NCBI GenBank assembly: GCA_035529435.1
Contig: DATKWS010000037.1
Location: 1 to 17,626, forward strand
DNA: 17,626 nt
Origin: DATKWS01 sp035529435
Lineage (GTDB): Bacteria; Krumholzibacteriota; Krumholzibacteriia; Krumholzibacteriales; Krumholzibacteriaceae
Direction: 5' to 3'
In this document: positions 5,893 through 12,943 of the stretch, piece by piece
Position numbering within the stretch: the stretch's first letter is position 1
How the letters are laid out: each line of letters starts with the position of its first letter
Made by a program: the position numbers and the translations under genes
Notes under the pieces: model-generated
What the model was told of the DNA's origin: nothing
The model's input: the letters and a program-made list of their open reading frames with translations, nothing else
Databases searched by the model: none

Positions 5893-5965
5893 GCCACCAC
5901 AGAAGATCAATTATCCAGAATATCGGTAACACGGTGATCACCCCCAGTACAGCTAAGCCTGCCAT
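5885..5965 (-). CDS. Small hydrophobic protein, 26 residues, single membrane segment
   Basis: An ATG at 5965 opens a 26-codon ORF ending in TAA within the hairpin stem at 5885-5892. The peptide begins MAGLAVLGVITVLPIFW and ends in DLLWWLR. Almost the whole chain is hydrophobic, with Trp near the end and a terminal Arg, as in small inner-membrane proteins and type I toxin peptides. It lies downstream of the phosphatase gene on the same strand and directly before the candidate terminator. A possible ribosome site (AAAGGCAGG, about 5984-5992) is about 20 nt from the ATG, which is too far, and an in-frame stop precludes a longer form. Function is unknown. Confidence 0.35.
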   Translation of the reverse strand: MAGLAVLGVITVLPIFWIIDLLWWLR

Positions 5966-6113
5966 CGTTCGGTTTAAACCACGTTACCTGCCTTTGAAGA
6001 ATCAAATTTGAAACATGTGCATATGCTGTGCCGATAGTAACGAACGCACGCCCTATAAAGGTCTATCTTGAGAAGTACCATATAATTGGAAGCAATAAAG
6101 GGGATGGTGCAGA

Positions 6114-8582
6114 TTAAGAGTTGCTATTGCGAAGTAACACAATTGTCATATCATCTTTCAAATTGTTTGCACCAAATGCAATAACGGTGTCAAATAGTTT
6201 GTCAATCACGTTCTCCAATGGAAGGTGTAAATTATTTCTTAAAAATTCAACCAACCTCTTTTCGCTGAAATTTTCTCCCTTTTCGTTCTCCTGGTCAATC
6301 ACGCCATCCGTATAGATTGCAACGAGTGCTCCCGGGGGAAGCTTGACGACCCCCTCGCTGTAGTGTGGGTGTTCCTCGAGCCCTATCAGCATACCGCCCC
6401 TCTGAAGCCGAGTGAAGCTGCCGGACGGCTCTATGAGGAACGGGGGGTACGATCCGCCGTTCGAGTACCGGAGGATACCGCCTCGGTTATCGTACAGGGC
6501 GTAGAAGAACGTTGCGAACTTCGTCGTATCGCTCCGTTCGTACAGGGAGGAGCTGAGGCTGGCAAGAATTTCGTCAGTGGACCGGCCACGTACCGCCTCG
6601 GCACGGAACATCGCATGCAGCGTCGTCATGAGCAGGGCGGCCGGGATACCCTTGCCCGATACATCGGCGACGGCGATACCGATCGTCCCGTCCGCGAGAT
6701 CCACGAAGTCGTAGAAATCACCGCCGACCTCCTTGCTCGGTTTCGTGCGCCCCGCGATTTCGATATCTTCGAGGTGCGGGGGAGAGGCGGGAAGCAGCCG
6801 CTCCTGGATACTCTTGGCAAGCTGGAGCTCCTCCTGCAGTTTCTCCTTCTCGATTGAATCGCGGTACAGTTCGATATTCCTGATCGAGGAGGCGCTCCGT
6901 TCTCCCACCAGCTCGAACAGCTCGGATTCCTGCTTGGTATACGGGCCGCGCGAGACCTTCCGTCCGACCAGGATGAAGCCGAGAAGCTCATGTTGGTCAA
7001 CGAGAGGAACGACCACGGCGGCGGCCGAGATCGAGAGCAGTTCCCTCGATATCCGGTCGAGGTTGTGCTTGATCCAGATCGTGTCGAAATATTCCATCAT
7101 CAGGGGGAGTCCTTTGTCCTTCATCAATCGCATCAGAGCGGTATTCGGCGGAAAAGATGTCAGGGGCAGGCGGACCTCCTCGGGACAGCTCATCTGGAGT
7201 TTGAAGTAACCGCTCTGGTCCCTGAGAAAGATATGCGCCTGTTCGGCGTCGAAGATGTCGTGAATCTCCGTGGTAATGAACCGCGAGATCTCATCGGGTG
7301 AGAGGAGGAGGTGAATCCGCCGCGAAAAATCGATGAACTCTTCCCGGAACACGGTGCGGCTGTGGTAGAACGCGCGGTCGACGACCCGTTGCACAACCGT
7401 CCTCGCAGGCACGAAGGTGATGCCAAGGAGCATGATGGCTATGACCGCGACATAGGAGCGTTCGAGCCCCATGACCGCGCCGAAGCGGTCGAACAGCATC
7501 TCGAAGATGACGTAGTAGATCGCCACCAACAGGCCCGAGGCCACGAAAAAAACGAGGCTCTTCCGAAAAACAAGCCCGAGATCGAAGGCATCGTGCTTGA
7601 GGATCGCGTATGCAAACGAGATCGAGATGAAGGCGAGAAAAACCGCCGACACGTGCTGGTAGGGTATATCCAGCGCCGGCCGGAACTCCTTGATCAGCAT
7701 GACGGCGGAGATGGGGAAGATGCCGAGGGCCAACCCGATGATGACCAGGCGGAACTTGATCTTCTGCACCCGCCCGGAGACGCGGTATGTCCGGACAAAG
7801 ACGATCACGCTTGCCAGCATGTACAGGAACCAGTAGATGGCGGTCACCGCGTTGAAAAATGGAGCGGTGCCGGCATGAATTCCCCGTGTATATTTGTACA
7901 GCGCCATGAGGAAGGTCGAAACGAACAGTACGGCGGGAGGGAAGTAAAGGACCCTGAGGGCCATGGATCGTTTCGTCCCGCGCTTGATCTCCGTTCCGGG
8001 GAACAGAATGAAGAAGTGGAGAAATACGGCGGGGAGGAAGATGAAGAAGCAATCGTACACCAGTTCCCCGGCAATGTGCAGGAATTGAACCGACGTGACG
8101 GGACGCTCGGTGATGATGAACGAGAAGAGGAAGCAGTTGACCATGAAGAGCGCGGCGAAGATATCGGGGCGCTTGAGCACGACGATCAGACCGACGAGTA
8201 TGAAGGTGCATGCGACCAGGAAAAAAGACAGCTTGCGATAGATCAATTCCTGTCTCTGCGGTGCGCTCCGGACGAGGAGCTTGAAAACGGAATCAGCCCG
8301 CGCAATCGTGTAACGTTGGGGGCGGAGCTCCCTATTAGAATATATCAGAAAATTGAAATGGTTGAGGTTTCGCGGAACTACACCGTCGATGGCGAGAATC
8401 TTGTCTCCCGGTCGAAGTGGTATTCCTTCGTTCGGGCTGTCCCGTCCGATACCCCTGACGACCAGGTTGTGATGCTGTATGCCCGAATAGGGCGCCTTCG
8501 AGAAATCCTCAATGCCAAAAACGCCGAGAATAGTGATCAGCGCCGCCGTCGGTACGACCAGGACACGAAACACCCTGACCAC
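6114..8582 (-). CDS. Membrane-bound PDZ/7TM/GAF/PP2C (SpoIIE-type) serine phosphatase
   Basis: With a GTG start at 8582 the product has 822 residues. A first membrane helix (about 4-22) is followed by a PDZ-like domain (36-90, with GIPLRPGDKILAIDGV), then about seven or eight membrane helices (118-392). A GAF-like domain (about 420-570), a helical linker (575-600) and a C-terminal PP2C/SpoIIE phosphatase domain follow. Metal-binding acidic residues are present in GGDFYDF, VADVSGKGIPAALL, YTDGVID and LKDDMTIV. Such phosphatases (RsbU type) dephosphorylate anti-sigma antagonists to release sigma factors. The GTG is chosen because GGGGAGGAGGG ends 5 nt upstream and a TTGACA lies at 8642-8637. 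An ATG at 8669 would extend it by 29 residues with no ribosome site. The last ~65 codons (6114-6310) have far lower G+C than the rest. No partner anti-sigma gene is in view. Confidence 0.9.
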   Translation of the reverse strand: MVRVFRVLVVPTAALITILGVFGIEDFSKAPYSGIQHHNLVVRGIGRDSPNEGIPLRPGDKILAIDGVVPRNLNHFNFLIYSNRELRPQRYTIARADSVFKLLVRSAPQRQELIYRKLSFFLVACTFILVGLIVVLKRPDIFAALFMVNCFLFSFIITERPVTSVQFLHIAGELVYDCFFIFLPAVFLHFFILFPGTEIKRGTKRSMALRVLYFPPAVLFVSTFLMALYKYTRGIHAGTAPFFNAVTAIYWFLYMLASVIVFVRTYRVSGRVQKIKFRLVIIGLALGIFPISAVMLIKEFRPALDIPYQHVSAVFLAFISISFAYAILKHDAFDLGLVFRKSLVFFVASGLLVAIYYVIFEMLFDRFGAVMGLERSYVAVIAIMLLGITFVPARTVVQRVVDRAFYHSRTVFREEFIDFSRRIHLLLSPDEISRFITTEIHDIFDAEQAHIFLRDQSGYFKLQMSCPEEVRLPLTSFPPNTALMRLMKDKGLPLMMEYFDTIWIKHNLDRISRELLSISAAAVVVPLVDQHELLGFILVGRKVSRGPYTKQESELFELVGERSASSIRNIELYRDSIEKEKLQEELQLAKSIQERLLPASPPHLEDIEIAGRTKPSKEVGGDFYDFVDLADGTIGIAVADVSGKGIPAALLMTTLHAMFRAEAVRGRSTDEILASLSSSLYERSDTTKFATFFYALYDNRGGILRYSNGGSYPPFLIEPSGSFTRLQRGGMLIGLEEHPHYSEGVVKLPPGALVAIYTDGVIDQENEKGENFSEKRLVEFLRNNLHLPLENVIDKLFDTVIAFGANNLKDDMTIVLLRNSNS

Positions 8583-8613
8583 TGTTCCCTCCTCCCCGGT
8601 GAAGGTTAATCCG

Positions 8614-8642
8614 AGATTTGCAAAACGCCCCCATTCTGTCAA
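8614..8642 (-). promoter_or_regulatory. Candidate promoter of the phosphatase gene
   Basis: A perfect TTGACA (8642-8637) is followed after 17 bp by a poor -10, AAATCT (8619-8614). The predicted leader of about 25 nt ends in the strong ribosome site of the GTG at 8582. A poor -10 could mean activator dependence or a different sigma factor. Confidence 0.35.
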
Positions 8643-8728
8643 TCGCTTTTCTTCGGGGGCGGCAAGCATTATTTGCTTGAAAAGCCGTGGGATAGAGTGT
8701 TAATTAATAGCGAAAGGAGGTCGTCGTA

Positions 8729-9394
8729 TTGGCAAGAAAGCTTTCACGCAAAGAGCTCAAAAGGGATCCCTTCGTAACCGCCATCCTGAACGCCTGGGAA
8801 TACACCCGCGAGCATCAGGGAATCATATTCGCCGGTCTTATCATTCTGATGGTGGTGATATTCGCAACCGTGTGGATGCAGAACTCCAGCCGCGGCTCTC
8901 GGATCGAGGCCATCACCCAGTTCTCGGAAGCCCTGTCGGCGTTCCGCATGGGAGACGTAAAAACGGCGGAGCAGCTCTTCACCATGGTACAGGAGAACCA
9001 CGGCTCAACGGAGGCGGGAGTGCACGCACTCTACTTTATAGGCAAATGTGAACTTATAGCGGGAAACTTCACGGCGGCGATCGAATCATTCGACCGATAC
9101 CTTTCTAACAGCAGTAAATACAATGACTTCCATGATGCGTCGATGGACGGGAAGGGCATCGCACTGATGAATCAGCAGAAGTATGCGGAGGCAGCCGATC
9201 TGTACAGCGAGTTGGCGAGGAGCATAAAAACGAACACCTTCATGGAAAAGGTGTATCTCCGCAGAGCCGCCGACAACTACAAGTTCAGCAATCAACCGGC
9301 CCGGGCCGTGGAGATCATGCAGCAACTCCTCGAAAAAACCACCGGCATCGAACGGCGGGATCTCGAGGTGGAACTAGCCATCCTCAGCGGCTGA
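8729..9394 (+). CDS. YfgM-like tetratricopeptide membrane protein
   Basis: This 221-residue protein has a short cytoplasmic N-terminus rich in Lys/Arg and one membrane helix (31-50), followed by TPR-type helical repeats. One segment is DVKTAEQLFTMV (about 76-87), another NFTAAIESFDRYL, and another KYAEAADLYSELA. This matches the YfgM/DUF2133 architecture. YfgM binds the SecYEG translocon and links it to periplasmic chaperones, but similar proteins have other roles. The start is TTG at 8729, fixed by AAAGGAGG (8713-8720) 8 nt upstream. It is divergent from the phosphatase gene, with about 145 bp between the preferred starts. Confidence 0.75.
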   Translation: MARKLSRKELKRDPFVTAILNAWEYTREHQGIIFAGLIILMVVIFATVWMQNSSRGSRIEAITQFSEALSAFRMGDVKTAEQLFTMVQENHGSTEAGVHALYFIGKCELIAGNFTAAIESFDRYLSNSSKYNDFHDASMDGKGIALMNQQKYAEAADLYSELARSIKTNTFMEKVYLRRAADNYKFSNQPARAVEIMQQLLEKTTGIERRDLEVELAILSG

Positions 9395-9440
9395 CCGAGC
9401 CGAGCACATCAGCCCGTAAACCTCAGCGGAATACAGAGTG

Positions 9441-9860
9441 ATGGTTGAAGGCAAAACAGAAGAAGCGGCGCCCGCAGCCGGAGAAAAAACCGAGCCGCAG
9501 TCTCCCTCGGACCGTTCGCGGTGGATAGCGGCGGCCGGCTATGTATCATTTCTCTGTTTTTTCTCTCTCTGGCGTGCGTGCAATGATCCGTTCATCCGCT
9601 ATCATGCCCGGCAGGGTTTTCTCCTGTTTCTCGCCGAATGCGTCGTCATCGTCGTGACGATCATTCTTGACATGACAATAGGAAAACTACGATTTTTCGG
9701 TATGGTGGTGATCGGGTTGTTTGAATTGATCGTCGGGCTCGGGGCACTGATGCTGTCGGTCCTCGGGTTTGTGAAGGCGCTTTTCGGAGAGTATTGGCAC
9801 TTGCCGTTTCTCGGAGATTACAGCGATCGGGTGCCGGTGCTGCAGCGGGAGGAGAACTAG
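9441..9860 (+). CDS. Small polytopic membrane protein, DUF4870/Tic20-like
   Basis: This 139-residue protein has a hydrophilic, Glu/Pro-rich N-terminus (1-28) followed by three or four hydrophobic segments. RWIAAAGYVSFLCFFSLW leads the first, and NDPFIRYHARQGFLLFLAE follows, a signature of DUF4870-like and Tic20-like small membrane proteins. FFGMVVIGLFELIVGLGAL is the last clear helix region. No biochemical function is established for the bacterial members. An upstream GTG at 9438 is possible, but the ATG at 9441 is the simpler start; the ribosome site is weak. It follows the TPR gene by 46 bp and may be co-transcribed with it. Confidence 0.7.
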   Translation: MVEGKTEEAAPAAGEKTEPQSPSDRSRWIAAAGYVSFLCFFSLWRACNDPFIRYHARQGFLLFLAECVVIVVTIILDMTIGKLRFFGMVVIGLFELIVGLGALMLSVLGFVKALFGEYWHLPFLGDYSDRVPVLQREEN

Positions 9861-9878
9861 GAGAAAAACATTTTTTTC

Positions 9879-9907
9879 TTGACAGTCGAAAAGAGGTACA
9901 AGTAACC
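9879..9907 (+). promoter_or_regulatory. Candidate promoter of the secreted-protein gene
   Basis: A perfect TTGACA (9879-9884) preceded by a run of T is followed after 17 bp by GTAACC (9902-9907), a weak -10. It lies in the 134-bp gap before the secreted-protein gene and would give a leader of about 80 nt. Confidence 0.4.
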
Positions 9908-9994
9908 TTCGGCGAAATTGATAAGAATCAGCATTTAGCGGAAACACCGGTAATCGAGATCTGGGAGACGCAAGAGGAAAAGGAGGAGAGGGAT

Positions 9995-10561
9995 ATGAAG
10001 AAACTGTCATTGGCTGCCGTTCTCATGATTCTGCTGACAACCTGCGTATCCGGGCATGAGGGATCGATCGGGCTGTACACCAGCGAAGTGGCCGCCGAAT
10101 GTGATTACGCCCCGGCCCGGTTCGAACAGTTCGATGTGTATGTCGTGTACATCAAGAGTGACAGCGGGCCGGACGGCATCACGGCCTGCGAGTTCAAGCT
10201 CGATAAGAGCACGGTCGACCTCAATGTGGTCAGTTCGACATGGCAGCAGGGGTTCGTCACCCTCGGCGACGTGGAAAGCGGCATATCGGTAACAACCCAG
10301 GGGTGCTATGGATCCGGAATGGCCGTTGCACCACTTGGTACAATCAAGATGTTCTCCACAACGTCTCCATTGCCGCAGGCCGAGTATATCAAAGTGGTTG
10401 CCGATCCGTTTGCACTCGAACCGGGTATCTGGGTGTCGAGGTGTATTTACCCGTACGCGATTCACGAGGTTCTGGGCGGCTATTTCAAGTTCGTAAAGGG
10501 CAGCTGCAATACGTCCGTCGAACCGAAGAGCTGGGGAGCGATAAAGGCCTTGATTGATTGA
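9995..10561 (+). CDS. Secreted hypothetical protein with conserved-looking cysteines
   Basis: This 188-residue protein has a clear signal sequence (MKKLSLAAVLMILLTTC) and a mature part beginning HEGSIGLYTSE. Cysteines at 36, 65, 104, 150 and 171 could form disulfides in the periplasm; C17 sits at the end of the hydrophobic stretch and could be a relaxed lipobox. The predicted fold is mostly beta (VYVVYIKSDSG, ACEFKL, IKVVADP). I recall similar GSIGLY-type secreted proteins as expanded families in FCB candidate phyla, but know no function. The ATG at 9995 is chosen for the signal peptide and the strong AAAAGGAGGAGAGG ahead of it; an upstream in-frame start at 9794 overlaps the preceding gene. 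A terminator follows 14 bases after the stop. Confidence 0.8.
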   Translation: MKKLSLAAVLMILLTTCVSGHEGSIGLYTSEVAAECDYAPARFEQFDVYVVYIKSDSGPDGITACEFKLDKSTVDLNVVSSTWQQGFVTLGDVESGISVTTQGCYGSGMAVAPLGTIKMFSTTSPLPQAEYIKVVADPFALEPGIWVSRCIYPYAIHEVLGGYFKFVKGSCNTSVEPKSWGAIKALID

Positions 10562-10574
10562 CGGTCAAATCGAT

Positions 10575-10614
10575 GAGAGGGGGGGGCGTCGCAGACCGGC
10601 GCCTCTCTTTTTTT
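10575..10614 (+). terminator. Intrinsic terminator after the secreted-protein gene
   Basis: GAGAGG (10575-10580) pairs with CCTCTC (10602-10607), with further G/C pairing inside around a G-run bulge. Seven T (10608-10614) follow directly. Confidence 0.85.
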
Positions 10615-10780
10615 AGAGAAGTAAAATGGCGCATAATATATATTATGTTAATCAATAGATGCCGATCCGAACTCCTTGCGTTATTGTGAGGTGACACGCT
10701 TTACGTGATATATCGCCTGCTGAGTCTCCCCTTACCGCTCAAATTATCCTTTACCTGATTTATTAAGAATTATTGGAATT
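10615..10780. other. Intergenic stretch with a 16-bp AT-rich palindrome
   Basis: Between the rightward terminator and the end of the leftward genes there is a perfect 16-bp palindrome CATAATATATATTATG (10632-10647). The rest is A/T-rich toward 10740-10780. I see no terminator for the leftward operon here and no convincing gene. Confidence 0.5.
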
Positions 10781-10996
10781 TTATGGGCGGCGATATCCTT
10801 GCACGATCTTCTCGGGTCCCACATAGATACGCCAGACCCTGTTGGAGGTGCGATACGTGCCCTCTACGGCACGATTGTACCACGCGTCATAAGTTGTTCC
10901 GTGATCCGAAGAAGGGTGTATAAACGAGCCGTTTAGACGCCCTACCGGTCGATCAGGGGATCGGGACGGTGTGCGTGCACGGCACTCAAAAGGCAC
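10781..10996 (-). CDS. Possible short hypothetical protein or gene remnant, 71 codons
   Basis: The GTG at 10996 follows the thioredoxin stop codon directly (TGAGTG), so the ORF could be a coupled last cistron. The N-terminal 20 residues are Arg/Pro-rich and uninformative. The second half (GTTYDAWYNRAVEGTY, then NRVWRIYVGPEKIVQGYRR) has the aromatic, mixed-charge look of a real beta-rich domain. I recognise no family. It may be a small protein with a later start or the tail of a degraded gene. The direct repeat GGCACTCAA (10981-10989 and 10992-11000) lies at its start. Confidence 0.3.
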   Translation of the reverse strand: MPFECRARTPSRSPDRPVGRLNGSFIHPSSDHGTTYDAWYNRAVEGTYRTSNRVWRIYVGPEKIVQGYRRP

Positions 10997-11332
10997 TCAA
11001 GAGGATTCGAGCAGCCGGTTCAATTTATCCACCAGCACCTCTCGGGAGAGTGATCCCACGGCCTGATCGACGATCTCCCCCCCTTCAAAGAACAGGAGCA
11101 TGGGAAGGCTCCGGACTGCGTAACGCGACGCCGTCATGTTGCTCTCGTTCACATCCACCTTGAAAAAAGAAACCTTTCCCTCGTATTCGAGAGCCATTTC
11201 CTGAAGCACGGTGTCGAGCTGTTTGCACGGAACGCACCACTGTGCCCAGAAATCGACGACGGCCGGCTTGTCTGACTCCAGTACCATCCGTCTGAAATCG
11301 TTATCCTTGATCGTACCTATTGTTTTGCCCAT
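10997..11332 (-). CDS. Thioredoxin, WCVPC variant
   Basis: This 111-residue cytoplasmic thioredoxin-fold protein has its redox pair in FWAQWCVPCK (Cys33 and Cys36). The classical WCGPC has Val in place of Gly. The cis-proline is Pro77 in RSLPMLLFFEGGE, and the buried Asp (DFWAQ) is kept. It would reduce disulfides in client proteins, recharged by thioredoxin reductase. The ATG at 11332 is chosen because the thioredoxin fold starts there and GGAG lies about 10 nt upstream; the open frame back to 11521 runs into holA and is not family-like. It is the fifth gene of the leftward unit, 47 bp after holA. Confidence 0.9.
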   Translation of the reverse strand: MGKTIGTIKDNDFRRMVLESDKPAVVDFWAQWCVPCKQLDTVLQEMALEYEGKVSFFKVDVNESNMTASRYAVRSLPMLLFFEGGEIVDQAVGSLSREVLVDKLNRLLESS

Positions 11333-11379
11333 ATCGTGTGATCTCCATGTCGTATTATTCGAAATGCTCTTCTCGTTAT

Positions 11380-12414
11380 TCATGCCGCCCCGAGCATGCG
11401 ATATCGATCTTCGAGCGGCTTCCCATTCATCGAATGGAGAATCGCGCCGAAGATCAATGTTTCCGCCGGGAACGACGTGCTCTTCAGCACGAGCTCCGTG
11501 ATACGGAGATTCTCGAGCCACAGCACGATTTCTCCGATACTATAACCATCCGCCCTCCGTTTCAAGTGCTCCTGGCGGTACCCGCCTCCGCCCAGACCGA
11601 GTTTGATCTTGAAGAGGGTGAGAAAATGCCGGATCAGGTGGTAGACGATCGTGGACGGTTTCTCCGCACCGGTTTCCAGAATGCGCGAGAGAATCGCGAG
11701 AACATCGATATCCCTTCCTGTGCCGATCCGTTCGATGAGATCGTATACAGCATGCATACGGTAACTGCCCAGTGCTCGGGACAGATCGTCTATGGTGATA
11801 CGGGCTCCTTCGTGCAGGAGCGACAATTTCTGCAATTCGTTCTGCAGATCGAACAGGTTCTCTCCGACGCTCCGAATGAGGGCGGCGGTGGTGTCCCCGT
11901 CGAGTGTGATCCCCATCCGCTTCGCCTTTGCGGAGGCCCAGCGCTGGATACCCTTTTCATGCAGCTGCTCGAACTGGATCACCGAACCTGCCGTCTCGAT
12001 GGCGCTCTCGAGTTTTTTAAATTCGCGCGGCGGTTTGATTCTTCTGCCCATTTCGTCATTCGTGACGAAGAAGAATACGACGATACTCGACCCGGCGGGA
12101 TTGTTGCAGTAGTCGACGAGCGATGCCCAGCGGCCGCGGAACCGTTCAAGCTCCTTGAGCAGGAGAACCCGACGGTCCGCGAGAAAAGGATACGATGCGG
12201 CGGTCGAGATAAACGATTCGATATCGATTTCCGTGCCGTACGAAACGGTCAGGTTGAAACTGCGCAACTCCGCTGGAACGGCAGCCTCGATTATCCGTCC
12301 GGCCATCTCCTCCATTATGAACCGCTCCGGTCCCCGGAACAGGTACACGGGTGCAAGCGCTTCGGTGTCCAGTTCCTTGAAGATCCGGCGGTAGTACGTG
12401 AGGTCGACCTTCAT
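11380..12414 (-). CDS. holA: DNA polymerase III subunit delta
   Basis: This 344-residue protein is the delta subunit of the clamp loader, the wrench that opens the sliding clamp during replication. The N-terminal PVYLFRGPERFIMEEM (about 22-37) is the degenerate nucleotide-fold start seen in HolA, which lacks a working Walker A. RVLLLKELERF, the NLFDLQNELQKLSLL helix (middle domain) and the C-terminal collar domain with IVYHLIRHFLTLFKIK are characteristic. Length is typical (about 340). The ATG lies one base after the lptE stop, with AGGA inside the end of lptE, so the two are coupled, as often found where lptE and holA are neighbours. Confidence 0.9.
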   Translation of the reverse strand: MKVDLTYYRRIFKELDTEALAPVYLFRGPERFIMEEMAGRIIEAAVPAELRSFNLTVSYGTEIDIESFISTAASYPFLADRRVLLLKELERFRGRWASLVDYCNNPAGSSIVVFFFVTNDEMGRRIKPPREFKKLESAIETAGSVIQFEQLHEKGIQRWASAKAKRMGITLDGDTTAALIRSVGENLFDLQNELQKLSLLHEGARITIDDLSRALGSYRMHAVYDLIERIGTGRDIDVLAILSRILETGAEKPSTIVYHLIRHFLTLFKIKLGLGGGGYRQEHLKRRADGYSIGEIVLWLENLRITELVLKSTSFPAETLIFGAILHSMNGKPLEDRYRMLGAA

Positions 12415-12415
12415 C

Positions 12416-12943
12416 CTACCATTCCTGTATCGTGGTGCTCAGTATGCTCTCGACGATCTCGCGGTATACCTCTTTCAAGGCATGATCGTAATCCTGGTCC
12501 GATGTCGTTTCGAGATAGTAATCGGCCTGGGCCCGTATATTCTTGTTCTCCCAGATATAGGTATTCTCGGCAGGATTGAAGAGGGAAATTCGAAGGCCGA
12601 CGAGGAGACGGTACTGCTCGGCCTGAATATCGGACGCGTCCGGCACCTTGTTGAAGGTGAAAGGCACATTCTGGTAATCGATCACACTGCCCTCGAGTAT
12701 CGCATCGGCCTCGCTGTCGGCTACCACCTCGAGCGTATTGTCCTTGATGATGCCCTCGATGATCTTGTCCGTGATCTCGAGTTCTATCTCGGGCTCGGGT
12801 GTTTCATTTTTCAGGTATGGTATCGCGATCTTCTTTATGTCCCCGGCGGTTCGGCTGCTCGTACGGTAATACCCGCACGATGCAAGCATCGCCGCTGCGA
12901 TCAATCCCAGCACCACGGTTCGGTATCGCGCCATGATTCTCAA
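12416..12943 (-). CDS. lptE: LPS assembly lipoprotein LptE family
   Basis: This protein of about 175 residues has a signal ending in the lipobox MLASCGYY, with the lipidated Cys at residue 23 of the longer form. A mature domain follows with IKKIAIPYLKNETPEPEIE, ILEGSVIDYQNVPF and a C-terminal helix. This is the LptE pattern; LptE plugs the LptD barrel that inserts lipopolysaccharide into the outer membrane. The TTG at 12943 overlaps the regulator stop (TTGA) and has GGAG 5 nt upstream. An ATG at 12934 gives a three-residue shorter product but sits 14 nt from the site. The next gene, holA, is a common neighbour of lptE. Confidence 0.85.
   Translation of the reverse strand: MRIMARYRTVVLGLIAAAMLASCGYYRTSSRTAGDIKKIAIPYLKNETPEPEIELEITDKIIEGIIKDNTLEVVADSEADAILEGSVIDYQNVPFTFNKVPDASDIQAEQYRLLVGLRISLFNPAENTYIWENKNIRAQADYYLETTSDQDYDHALKEVYREIVESILSTTIQEW

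Larger units (their letters stand above)
5430..6113. other. Low-G+C intergenic region between tRNA-Arg and the phosphatase gene
   Basis: These 684 bases hold no conventional gene. They contain the bidirectional terminator, the leftward RNA and its promoter, two small ORFs and two hairpins listed separately. Between 5966 and 6113 I see only short palindromes, GGTTTAAACC (5971-5980) being the clearest, with GGTGATCACC (5933-5942) lying within the 26-codon ORF. Base composition is visibly lower in G+C than the flanking genes from about 5600 on, and this continues into the end of the phosphatase gene. Confidence 0.7.

Noticed and set aside
5353..6310. tRNA-Arg as the attachment site of an integrated element
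   Set aside because: The low-G+C flank fits, but I found no repeat of the tRNA 3' end downstream and no integrase, so only the composition shift is reported.
7311..8609. Long + strand ORF (432 codons) antisense to the phosphatase gene
   Set aside because: The product is a charged, low-complexity string typical of antisense translation of membrane helices. The - strand has strong PDZ and transmembrane evidence.
8583..8669. ATG at 8669 as the phosphatase start
   Set aside because: It has no ribosome site and lies in a short inverted repeat (8663-8679), and a TTGACA sits downstream of it. The GTG at 8582 has a strong ribosome site.
11320..12579. Long + strand ORF (419 codons) antisense to holA and lptE
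   Set aside because: The opposite strand carries clear HolA and LptE family motifs with coupled starts. The + strand product has no recognisable domain and is a shadow caused by G+C-rich codon usage.
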